Virus record (IMG/VR): IMGVR_UViG_3300042391_000634
Span: 62,001 to 126,000 of that record
DNA length: 64,000 nt
From: a virus
Strand: one strand, 5' to 3'
A program made the translations under genes and the position numbers. Shown here piece by piece: positions 25,678 through 33,009 of the stretch. The notes below the pieces were generated by a model, which saw only the letters and a list, made by a program, of their open reading frames with translations, ran no database searches and was not told where the DNA came from. Position 1 is the first letter of the stretch. Each line of letters starts with the position of its first letter.

Positions 25678-26413
25678 AAAGTACTTGTATTTTACCGTTG
25701 ATTTCAATTAAGTCAACAACGATCGGTTTATTAATTGGTCTATAATTGGCTGTACATATTGAGGCATTTACAAATAAAGTTTTTTTACCATATTCAATAC
25801 CGTAACCTTCATGAATATGACCAAATACGTTTACCAATGGATTAATTAAACCAATTCTATTTATCAAACATTCACATCCAACATTTGTATTTGGTTGTCT
25901 CCAATTGTTTACTAAATCTCTATACCCGTTTGGTGGACCGTGTGTAATTAACACATCGGTGTCTTCAGGAATCATATTCCATTTTTCCTGTAATTCAATT
26001 CCTAATCTTGGTAAATTAAATGCCCAATCGTAAAATTCTGGTTGCCAAGGACTACCGTAAAATTTAATAGGTCTTGAGAACTCAGGAGTTTCAATTGTTA
26101 TAAAACTATCTTCTAAATAAGTCACATCGGACTGTGATAAATTCTCAGGGGACATTAAATGATGTAACCAATCGTAATCACCTTTATGATGTGGTTGATT
26201 AACCTTTTCAAAACAAAAATCATGATTACCTGATATAAATATTTTTTCGTCCCATCCACCTAAGTTTTGGAACCAATGAATAAAATCAGTAACGTCTTTT
26301 TCGCCACCTTTGTTTGAGATGTCGCCTGCATGAATTAACACATCACCTTTTGGTAAAGGATGTTCCATCTGATGATGAAGGCTGTGGGTGTCGGATATTA
26401 ATACTAATCTCAT
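25664..26413 (-). CDS. Calcineurin-like metallophosphoesterase
   Basis: About 249 residues from the ATG at 26413. Metal-site motifs in order: LISDTHS (D-x-H), VLIHAGDISNKGG (GD), ISGNHDF (GNHD), LITHGPP (H) and VFGHIHEGYG (GHxH). Complete catalytic set, so likely active on a phosphodiester or phosphomonoester. A possible -7 box, TATATTTG (26425-26418), lies just upstream, but no good -33 is visible. Confidence 0.88.
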   Translation of the reverse strand: MRLVLISDTHSLHHQMEHPLPKGDVLIHAGDISNKGGEKDVTDFIHWFQNLGGWDEKIFISGNHDFCFEKVNQPHHKGDYDWLHHLMSPENLSQSDVTYLEDSFITIETPEFSRPIKFYGSPWQPEFYDWAFNLPRLGIELQEKWNMIPEDTDVLITHGPPNGYRDLVNNWRQPNTNVGCECLINRIGLINPLVNVFGHIHEGYGIEYGKKTLFVNASICTANYRPINKPIVVDLIEINGKIQVLYVEE

Positions 26414-26447
26414 AAAACAAATATACAAATTATTTTCGAATATGCAT

Positions 26448-26474
26448 AAAAAAAGTCAGAATTTCTTCTGACTT
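26448..26474 (-). terminator. Rho-independent terminator of the giant RNA
   Basis: GTCAGAA-gaaa-TTCTGAC hairpin followed by T7 on the minus strand. It defines the 3' end of the 26475-27420 RNA region. Confidence 0.88.
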
Positions 26475-27425
26475 AATAGGGCCTTAGGTTTTCATAGAGA
26501 ACAAGGTCATTTACCACCACTTTGTTTTTCTAAACAAAGAAAATAAAACTCTGAGAATACAAGTTTTAACAACCGACTTAGGAACATTATTTGTTTCTTT
26601 CCTTTTCCACGAACTTTTGATTCGTACCGATCAATGACGGTCAATTAGATTAACCAATCCTAAAGTCATCAGATACTCTTTTATTACTTATTACTCAACA
26701 AATCTGCCGACCTGTTTCAACCTTGCGGGTTTAGAGAACTTTCTTAAAAATCATATTGGGATTGAGTCCCTTTATGGCCGTGAACCTCTCACGACTAAGT
26801 AGTCACCTGTCTCCAATGACTGACGAACACTTTTTCAGTTTAATTATGATTTTTATATCGTAATAAAAATTTAGTTTCCGAATTAGGAAAGTAGTGGTTC
26901 GTCACCTAGCCAAGTTATCTTTTGAACAACTCGATACTAAACTACTCTCTGAAGTGTCCCCACCTCCATATTTTTGGTTTCCTTCGAAATTAAACCCTTG
27001 GTAGGATTTAGTCAAGGACACTAACAGCACCACCTGTTTTTTGTCATACCTTCCATCTTACGACGCTACGGTTTTAAGACCACCATTGTATTGAATCACG
27101 CAATTGTATAATCGGATAACTATACTTCTCACAAACTAATTCTATGGATTATTCTTATTGGTGTTCCCACCTCAACCAAACAACTCGGATTGCTTGGTCA
27201 TCTAACCATTTCGCTACGGAGTTACCCTCACTACTTCAGGTCAAATGATATTCCACTTGTCTACTCGAGATCCATTACTGAATCCGCAACTTACCCCAAC
27301 CAAGGGTTTGTCACTTTATCCCACTTTCATGGTTTATTTTATTGACTATAGACGGCCAATATTTTTATTCAAAGAACTTTATCTTTTGGGTTATTCACCC
27401 TTCTTTTACAAAGATAAGAAATGTT
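26448..27425 (-). ncRNA. Giant structured noncoding RNA candidate (about 1 kb; GOLLD/ROOL-like setting)
   Basis: Nearly 1 kb without a credible ORF on either strand, ending in a strong terminator. Many helices are visible on the minus strand: an 11-bp perfect long-range pairing (26992-27002 with 27299-27309); a 7-bp stem (26953-26959 with 27016-27022) that crosses it, giving a pseudoknot; a 9-bp stem (26887-26895 with 26941-26949); a 7-bp hairpin (26520-26526/26533-26539); an 8-bp stem near the 5' end (27379-27386/27410-27417); and a GGTG-GGAA-CACC hairpin with a GNRA loop. Not RNase P, SRP, 6S or intron-like by motif. The class is inferred from size and from location beside phage tRNAs. Confidence 0.7.
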
Positions 27426-27440
27426 TTCTAATATTCCAAA

Positions 27441-27656
27441 TTATTTAGAAACTTTTTTAGATTTTTTTTCTTTTTTAATTTCATATGATCCACCCATGTC
27501 ATGACCAACTTCCACATTCTCTTTTGGAGATGGGGATGCTACACCTCTCCACTCTGATTTTGTTGTGTATTTCCATGTTGTACCAGCCATTTGATAAGCT
27601 TGTTTTTCGTCAACTCTGATGATATTTCCAGTTTTAGTATTTTTTAAACACTTCAT
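27441..27656 (-). CDS. Small conserved-looking phage protein
   Basis: 71 residues. MKCLKNTKTGNIIRVDEKQA, then GTTWKYTTKSEWR in the middle, and a Lys-rich tail. This pattern is familiar from small proteins of T4-like phages, without known function. Lies just upstream of the giant RNA in the same orientation. Confidence 0.75.
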   Translation of the reverse strand: MKCLKNTKTGNIIRVDEKQAYQMAGTTWKYTTKSEWRGVASPSPKENVEVGHDMGGSYEIKKEKKSKKVSK

Positions 27657-27679
27657 ATTTTTTGTTTTTAATAATATAG

Positions 27680-27830
27680 GAAATTTTTGTTAAAAAACAA
27701 AATAATCAATAGGAACAGTTCCTTCACTTCTGTCTTGTATCTCCGTAGCAGTCAGCACTATTGATATTTGATGGATGAAAAACATCTATTCTTCTTGCGG
27801 ACTTCCATCGGAGTCCCATATCTTACAAAA
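27680..27830 (-). ncRNA. Candidate small structured RNA
   Basis: ORF-poor gap of about 165 nt. A closing 8-bp stem ATCAATAG/CTATTGAT (27758-27765 with 27705-27712) encloses an AGGAA/TTCCT hairpin. Upstream is a GGACT/AGTCC hairpin, and downstream TTTTGTT/AACAAAA (about 27684-27700). All on the minus strand. Confidence 0.45.
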
Positions 27831-28050
27831 ACTTATTTCGGTTTATTCTTGTCTCTTCAGCCTCTTTATACCAACGAATCCAAGTTAATGAAACATCAAC
27901 GGGGGCAAGTATCCAAGCCATTACTAAAACCATGATAGTATCTAATTCTGGTGAACCACCTGTTGGGTCGTTAGAATATCTTTTGTCTAAATTTTTAAAC
28001 AATTGATACAAACAATAAATAACACAAATAACATAATAACCTATAAACAT
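27823..28050 (-). CDS. Small membrane protein
   Basis: 75 residues with two hydrophobic segments (FIGYYVICVIYCLYQLF and IMVLVMAWILAPVDVSLTW). Unknown function; 13 nt after the 28064-28414 gene, probably one unit. Confidence 0.65.
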   Translation of the reverse strand: MFIGYYVICVIYCLYQLFKNLDKRYSNDPTGGSPELDTIMVLVMAWILAPVDVSLTWIRWYKEAEETRINRNKFL

Positions 28051-28063
28051 AACTTTTAATTTT

Positions 28064-28414
28064 TTATTTCCAAAATAACGATATAATAATAATTGTGAAA
28101 GCCAACAGTAATTGAACTGATGTTTTCATTGTGAACAGTTGACCAAAATGATATGGATATAAAAATGATGCAATAAAAATACCTGTTACAAAAAATATAA
28201 ATCTATTACTCCACATTTCACCATTAAACGCCTTTACACCATAATGAGATGCTTTAATCCACAAGAATGTACATCCAACAGCAATTAAATAGGGCCACGG
28301 GGTCTTAATCCAATTTTCCATTTTAAATTGCCAATACATTATATACCAATGACCAACTGATCCTAATAGGAAAAGTGATATTGATGTAAGCAAATTAAAA
28401 ATTTGTGGTTTCAT
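28064..28414 (-). CDS. Polytopic small membrane protein
   Basis: 116 residues from the ATG at 28414 (MKPQIFNLLTSISLFLLG). A longer in-frame reading to 28534 would cross tRNA-Glu and is rejected. Four hydrophobic segments are visible, ending LLLAFTIIIISLFWK. Function unknown. Confidence 0.65.
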   Translation of the reverse strand: MKPQIFNLLTSISLFLLGSVGHWYIMYWQFKMENWIKTPWPYLIAVGCTFLWIKASHYGVKAFNGEMWSNRFIFFVTGIFIASFLYPYHFGQLFTMKTSVQLLLAFTIIIISLFWK

Positions 28415-28452
28415 GATAATAATATACGAAAAATATTCCAATAAACAAAATG

Positions 28453-28524
28453 TATTCTCGACGGGATTCGAACCCGTATTACCTCCGTGAAAGGGAGGTG
28501 ACCTAACCCTTAGTCGACAAGAAC
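28453..28524 (-). tRNA. tRNA-Glu (UUC)
   Basis: Cloverleaf: acceptor GTTCTTG/CGAGAAT with terminal G-U, anticodon stem CCTCC/GGAGG with loop CTTTCAC (anticodon TTC), T-arm ACGGG-TTCGAAT-CCCGT. CCA not encoded. Confidence 0.92.
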
Positions 28525-28529
28525 AAATA

Positions 28530-28765
28530 ATCACTCAAATGGGTATTTGTTATAATATCACAATTGTTGCGCTATACTCTGGTTAATTACTCCGTCTGTA
28601 TCCAACAGCTTTATGTTGGCTTATAATTGGCTACTTTATTATAACTCACATTTTTATTTGTGATTAAAAATCCTCGTCTTTCCGAGGTGCCAAACAACCT
28701 TAGTCTCAATCTACTCTTCCGATTGTTAATCGTGTAGTGGATCCTCCCCATTAGACTTTTGGTTC
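28530..28765 (-). ncRNA. Densely folded spacer between tRNA-Ser and tRNA-Glu
   Basis: No ORF. In 240 nt there are consecutive minus-strand hairpins: CGATT/AATCG nested in CTAC/GTAG and AGTCT/AGACT; CCTCG/CGAGG; TCACA/TGTGA; TTATAAT/ATTATAA; CCAACA/TGTTGG; CAAAT/ATTTG. This is denser than ordinary tRNA spacers. Confidence 0.5.
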
Positions 28766-28766
28766 G

Positions 28767-28853
28767 CGGAAGCGCAGGGATTCAAACCCCGGTTACAGTT
28801 TCCCGTAAAGCAGTTTTCAAGACTGCCGCATTCGATCGCTCTGCCACGCTTCC
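28767..28853 (-). tRNA. tRNA-Ser (UGA)
   Basis: Acceptor GGAAGCG/CGCTTCC, anticodon stem GCAGT/ACTGC with loop CTTGAAA (anticodon TGA), long variable arm around ACGGGAAACTGT, T-arm with TTTGAAT loop. CCA not encoded. Confidence 0.92.
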
Positions 28854-28855
28854 AT

Positions 28856-29050
28856 TGACACCTTTATTTATCCAACTCACAGGTGTCTTAGCTGTCCCCT
28901 TTCGGGTTAGGAATAGACCATTGGGTTACTATATTTACCCCTTATAGTAGACGGTCAATCTAAATAGAACCTTGTCCTATCATCAGTTCCATATGGTCGT
29001 CAAACCACTTCTCTTCATATTGGACATACTATTCGGTGACTAACCGAACC
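28856..29050 (-). ncRNA. Folded spacer between tRNA-Met and tRNA-Ser
   Basis: No ORF. Minus-strand hairpins: TACTATA/TATAGTA; CCC-GAAA-GGG with GNRA loop; and GACACC/GGTGTC directly against the 5' end of tRNA-Ser. Confidence 0.45.
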
Positions 29051-29053
29051 GTG

Positions 29054-29126
29054 TGGACCCGGAGGGGTATGATCCCCCGACCTCGACATTATGAGTGTCT
29101 TGCTCTACCAGCTGAGCTACAAGTCC
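29054..29126 (-). tRNA. tRNA-Met-type (CAU) with altered T-loop
   Basis: Acceptor GGACTTG/CGGGTCC, D-arm GCTCAGCTGGTAGAGC, anticodon stem GACA/TGTC with loop CTCATAA (anticodon CAT), T-arm GGGGG/CCCTC. The T-loop is ATCATAC: A54 and T58 replace the near-universal T54 and A58, a swapped pair. Could be elongator Met or lysidine-modified Ile. Confidence 0.85.
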
Positions 29127-29129
29127 TAT

Positions 29130-29515
29130 TAGTCTTTTCCTTACCTCTTAATAATCACATTGCCATCCCGGTGTTACTGCCGGGTGCTTACCACTTGCGT
29201 GGAGTGATTATCACATTAATGTTTGATTCCAATCCAACTTAAATTGCACCATCCGATTCATTGATCTGGTTGACAAAGTCCTCGATTGGATTAGTCTCAA
29301 AAAGTTACAGGTTTTTTGTACCATCTATGTACATCATGACCGAAGTTTGGTTGGATTTACATCACGTCTCAGCAAACTTTACTCGGTGGTTACATTTTCG
29401 TATTGGGGTAATTATTCCCGACTTATAGTAACTCTACCCTCACCGCCCTACCTCGCGAGTCAGACGGATCTTTTGGGATTCATAGACAGTGGGGTTACAC
29501 CACCGTCGTCACCTG
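29130..29515 (-). ncRNA. Structured RNA spacer with three-way junction
   Basis: About 390 nt without ORF. At 29151-29211 an 8-bp stem (ATAATCAC/GTGATTAT) encloses two hairpins: CCAC-GCAA-GTGG with a GNRA loop (in RNA sense) and CCCGG/CCGGG. Further 5', AAGTTTG/CAAACTT plus ACCG/CGGT (29339-29349 with 29373-29387) forms an 11-bp bulged helix; TGTAC/GTACA and TCCAATC/GATTGGA are also present. Confidence 0.55.
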
Positions 29516-29518
29516 TTG

Positions 29519-29590
29519 AGCCTCCACTCGGAATCGAACCAAGTTATCATGATTACAAGTCATGTGCATCGCCATCAATGCTTTAGAGGC
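29519..29590 (-). tRNA. tRNA-Thr (UGU)
   Basis: Acceptor GCCTCTA/TGGAGGC, D-stem GCAT/ATGC, anticodon stem CATGA/TCATG with loop CTTGTAA (anticodon TGT), T-arm CTTGG-TTCGATT-CCGAG. CCA not encoded. First tRNA of the cluster. Confidence 0.92.
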
Positions 29591-29677
29591 TTATTTTATA
29601 TCAATATGTCAAAGAACCACTTATTTCACAAAGATAATTAATAAATTCGGATATACAAAATTATTTTTAATCTTTTA

Positions 29678-29708
29678 CAAAAAACCCTCACTTTTTAGGG
29701 TGAGGGTT
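29678..29708 (-). terminator. Rho-independent terminator
   Basis: AACCCTCAC/GTGAGGGTT stem with T-run on the minus strand, downstream of the dioxygenase gene and upstream of the tRNA cluster, so the RNA cluster probably has its own promoter. Confidence 0.82.
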
Positions 29709-29728
29709 ACTAATATACCAATATATCA

Positions 29729-30511
29729 CTATTCTCCCCAATGTTTATCTCTAAGTTCATAGATATCAATTGGTTCACGTTTCATATGACTTCCTTGATT
29801 GTAAAAAGCACCTTTTTTCAAGAAACCACCTAAAAAGTTTCTTCTCATTCTGTTTGAGTTGTTAGCTTCCGACCCGTGTACACAATGTGAGTGTAATAAA
29901 ACCACTTGTCCTTTTTTTAGGATTCCTTCTATTTTACGGAAATCATGTCCTTCAGGCATGATACAAGGTTTACCTCTTTCATTTCTCCAAAAAGATGGGT
30001 TAGTTTTTGCTCTTTCTTCGTCAATCTCAATAGGTAACGTTTGTAATCTATGTGAACCCTCGTAGTTCCAAACTGACCCATTACCGTCGTCGTGATTGTC
30101 TAACGCTAATGCTGTATTAATAATTTCATTGTGTTTACAACCCGTGTAAAAGGCGTTTTGGTGCATATCTCTACCTAATTGTCCCGGTGGTTTAAAGTAT
30201 GCCCAACTTTGCATCCCAACAATTTCACCTTCCATTAAAAACTGACAAGCCTCAATTAATTTAGGATGAACATATAGTTTTGCAAGTTTATCGGATAATT
30301 TATGTGGATATGCAAATGGATCCCATTCACCCCACTCCTTACCATCGTCTGTTAACGTTCCTTTTCTCTCCTGACGTAAACGTTCAAGTTCGTCATTGAT
30401 TTCATCACATTCTTCTTCGGTTAAGAGTTCTAATGCTGTAAATCCTCGGTATCTCCAATCAAATGTCATTTGTTGAATTTCCAATTCTGTGAGATGTTTA
30501 AAATTTCCCAT
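29729..30511 (-). CDS. PhyH-type (phytanoyl-CoA dioxygenase-like) Fe(II)/2-oxoglutarate oxygenase, D-to-N at metal site
   Basis: 260 residues. The fold is recognisable: GFTALELLTEEECDEINDEL at the start, SWAYFKPPGQLGRDMHQNAFY centrally, WNYEGSHRLQTLPI, and the C-terminal VVLLHSHCVHGSEANNSNRMRRNF with distal His and Arg. The family's H-x-D iron ligand reads H-Q-N here, so Asp is replaced by Asn. It may be inactive as a canonical dioxygenase or use altered chemistry (halogenases replace this Asp). The substrate is unknown. Confidence 0.8.
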   Translation of the reverse strand: MGNFKHLTELEIQQMTFDWRYRGFTALELLTEEECDEINDELERLRQERKGTLTDDGKEWGEWDPFAYPHKLSDKLAKLYVHPKLIEACQFLMEGEIVGMQSWAYFKPPGQLGRDMHQNAFYTGCKHNEIINTALALDNHDDGNGSVWNYEGSHRLQTLPIEIDEERAKTNPSFWRNERGKPCIMPEGHDFRKIEGILKKGQVVLLHSHCVHGSEANNSNRMRRNFLGGFLKKGAFYNQGSHMKREPIDIYELRDKHWGE

Positions 30512-30610
30512 AATAATTTATTTAATATTATAATATAGGTTATTTTTTTATGAAAACAAAATTTTTTCAATAAAATAACTCATGAGTTTCATCAGTAGAC
30601 CAATTTATTA

Positions 30611-30619
30611 GTATTTATA
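30611..30619 (+). promoter_or_regulatory. Late-type promoter box GTATTTATA
   Basis: GTATTTATA immediately before the left 31-nt direct repeat, about 88 nt upstream of the first gene of the envelope block. Confidence 0.55.
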
Positions 30620-30623
30620 GACA

Positions 30624-30654
30624 GACAAAAAATAAACGTATCTCTCTCAAGATA
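30624..30654 (+). repeat. Left 31-nt direct repeat flanking the envelope-gene block
   Basis: Begins GACAAAAAATAAACGTAT and ends CTCTCTCAAGATA. It matches 28 of 31 positions of the repeat at 44591-44621. Its CTCTC can also pair with GAGAG near 30681 in the leader. Confidence 0.65.
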
Positions 30655-30706
30655 TTATGTATTATATTAATATGTAGTTCTGAGAGAATTTTAAACTTGG
30701 AACAGT

Positions 30707-31354
30707 ATGGAAAAATTAAGAACATTAACAAACAACATTGGTGAAAAAATCTTTTTAGGTTTTTTATACTTTGCAATAACATGGGTAATATTAGCCGTCA
30801 TATTCGGTATATCCATGACATACTTGGAATTAGCAGGTAAAACGGAAACAACAAGAAACATAGTAAATTGGATTGATTGGAGAATTGATGGCACGTTTAA
30901 AAACTTACCTGAAAACATGTGGTATAATGCTGAAGACCATATTTGGGTTGAAAGTGTTACCAATGAGGTTAAGATGGGTAAATTGGCTGGAAATAGAAAT
31001 TTAGCTTTCGGTGTAAAAAATACATTGGAAGAATTCTTACAGGAAAAGGGTTATGATTTAACACCTTCAGCCCCATACAAATTAAAAGTTCAAATAATCT
31101 ATTTGGATGTTCTAACTACAAAAAAGAACATTTCTGTTTTTCATAAAAATGAAGAAGAAGTTGTCATTCGTATGAAAGGAACTTTATATAAGGATGGTAA
31201 AAAAGAAAAGGAAATAATGGTTGAAGAGTCATCTTCAGAAATATCAATGTCAACATTAATTGTAGATGAGGGTGGGAAATTTAATCAAACATCTTTAAGT
31301 AATGCTTTAAAAAAATCGGCGGATAAATTAATAACCAAATTATTTGATAAATAA
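30707..31354 (+). CDS. Membrane-anchored periplasmic protein (YajG/CsgG-like fold suspected)
   Basis: 215 residues. One N-terminal transmembrane helix (FLGFLYFAITWVILAVIFGI), then an exported domain with LKVQIIYLDVLTTKK, EEVVIRMKGTLYKDGKKEKEI and a C-terminal SLSNALKKSADKLITKLF helix, like lipoproteins that carry a YajG-type beta sandwich. First gene of the block; a 30-bp leader stem may control it. Confidence 0.6.
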   Translation: MEKLRTLTNNIGEKIFLGFLYFAITWVILAVIFGISMTYLELAGKTETTRNIVNWIDWRIDGTFKNLPENMWYNAEDHIWVESVTNEVKMGKLAGNRNLAFGVKNTLEEFLQEKGYDLTPSAPYKLKVQIIYLDVLTTKKNISVFHKNEEEVVIRMKGTLYKDGKKEKEIMVEESSSEISMSTLIVDEGGKFNQTSLSNALKKSADKLITKLFDK

Positions 31355-31356
31355 TC

Positions 31357-33006
31357 ATGAAAAAACTATTAACGCTACTTGGAATACTAGTAATATCCAT
31401 AGCAACAAATGCACAATTAACGGTTAATCAATCAGTAACACCAACAACAGGATTAAAGGTTGGTGATACAGTTTCGGTAAAATACACAGTTGCAAGAGGT
31501 ACAACCACACCTCGTTATTTTTGGTTAAGATATCAATTTAACAATAAGGCACTTGCATATGTTTCAACAACGTTCTCACAAGGAACGTCGGTTCAAACAT
31601 TCTACACAGGTTGGTCGTCTTATAAGTTTACCTCAAGTGCCGCAAATAGTATTACAGCTAAAGATTTATATTCACAATATCTAATATCTCCATGGGGTTA
31701 TGCAACTAATGCAGATTGGAATGTTGGTCAATTAACAGTTCAAAGAACAGACGCTTCAATCAATGGAGATGTTGCAACTCAAAAATATGTAATTAAAGAT
31801 TTGGGAGCATATACCGACATCCACAAATTAGACTTATCATATTCAATTGACGCAACAAGTGCATACATTACACCAATTACGACTGACCCAGGTACAATGT
31901 CTTTAACAAATGTCGTGGGTAATACGTCTCAGTTCAAACTAAGAGTTTTATTCCCAACAGGATATGATATTACATCACATACGGTTGCTTTATTCCCAAT
32001 AAAAACAGATGGAACAATTGATTTTAATGTAACCCCTATTGCAACTAAAGTATTGGATGCAAGTGGTGAGGCGACATTTACAACAGAAGTTAAAGTGGGT
32101 GATAGTTTGGCGGTGTGGATGTATGGAGCAACAGGAAAAACTTTTATGAATAACATTATAACAGTATCGGATGCATATAAAGCATTTTTAGGTATTTCAC
32201 AAACGGATATTGCGGGTGTAAAAACTTATTTTACAAGACCACAATTACAAAAAAATATAGGACAAATTACAAAGAGTAAAGGTGTATTTAGTGAAAGTGA
32301 TTCATATTATATGTTTGCTTATGTAATGGGTATTGCTAATGTAAAAGATAGTGCATGGATTCCATTGAGTACAAATAGTGGTTTATTCAAATGGTATAGT
32401 GGTTTATTAAATCAAAGTTGGTTAGATGGTATACCTACTTACAAAACAAAAGTAACATCATCAAATCAATCGGTAGATATGGTATACGCATGGGGTGGTG
32501 ATTTGGATTGGTCTCATTCATCTGACCCCGATGTAATTGCATCTAGAATTGCCGCAGGAACTTACGCAAATTCAATTAATCCAAACGAACAAACTATAAA
32601 AACATTTTCAGTTCAATCAATGGCATACACACCTGTAATTGAAAAGGCAACATTAGGATTAGTTTCAACAATTTCTAACGGTAAAGTTGTTTTAACAGGA
32701 ACATTAACAAAAGACGGATTGGCGGGTTTAGAGGTAATCTTACAATATGACAATTCAAAATTAACATTTGAAAATATATCATTTGACGCTGGTCCAAATG
32801 TAACTAACTTCTCAACAAACGGAGATGGTAGATTAACATTCGGTTCTATGGATCAAATGAAAACAGGTAGAATTAAAATAGGAACACCTTACAAATTAAC
32901 TTTTACACCAAAAGAAACCATAACAAATACTGCAGGTTTATTCTATACAGTTTTAGCTGACGCGGTTGATGGAAACGGAAACAAGATTAATTTGATTGTT
33001 GAATAA
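31357..33006 (+). CDS. Exported protein with dockerin-like and cohesin-like C-terminal domains
   Basis: 549 residues. Signal peptide MKKLLTLLGILVISIATNAQ. Long beta-rich N-terminal region. Residues about 268-330 (TVSDAYKAFLGISQ and KGVFSESDSYYMFAYVMGI) align with the dockerin-like EF-hand region of the next protein. About 430-549 is cohesin-like (LAGLEVILQYDNSKLTFENI, GRIKIGTPYKLTFTPKE). It is a paralog of the next gene in its C-terminal half. Likely cell-surface or periplasmic, in an adhesion or assembly role; inferred. Confidence 0.75.
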   Translation: MKKLLTLLGILVISIATNAQLTVNQSVTPTTGLKVGDTVSVKYTVARGTTTPRYFWLRYQFNNKALAYVSTTFSQGTSVQTFYTGWSSYKFTSSAANSITAKDLYSQYLISPWGYATNADWNVGQLTVQRTDASINGDVATQKYVIKDLGAYTDIHKLDLSYSIDATSAYITPITTDPGTMSLTNVVGNTSQFKLRVLFPTGYDITSHTVALFPIKTDGTIDFNVTPIATKVLDASGEATFTTEVKVGDSLAVWMYGATGKTFMNNIITVSDAYKAFLGISQTDIAGVKTYFTRPQLQKNIGQITKSKGVFSESDSYYMFAYVMGIANVKDSAWIPLSTNSGLFKWYSGLLNQSWLDGIPTYKTKVTSSNQSVDMVYAWGGDLDWSHSSDPDVIASRIAAGTYANSINPNEQTIKTFSVQSMAYTPVIEKATLGLVSTISNGKVVLTGTLTKDGLAGLEVILQYDNSKLTFENISFDAGPNVTNFSTNGDGRLTFGSMDQMKTGRIKIGTPYKLTFTPKETITNTAGLFYTVLADAVDGNGNKINLIVE

Positions 33007-33009
33007 TTT

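Noticed and set aside
26448-27425. RNase P, SRP, 6S RNA or a group I/II intron as identity of the giant RNA
   Set aside because: No conserved core motifs (for example the RNase P GAGGAAAGTCCG box, or group II domain V) were found on either strand.
27245-27448. Plus-strand open frame in the giant RNA region
   Set aside because: Short, no leader motif or domain, overlaps the strong minus-strand helices of the RNA.
28414-28534. N-terminal extension of the 28064 membrane protein into tRNA-Glu
   Set aside because: It would overlap the tRNA; the internal ATG at 28414 is a good start.
28759-29762. Short plus-strand open frames across the tRNA cluster
   Set aside because: They run through tRNA genes and structured spacers with no protein-like features.
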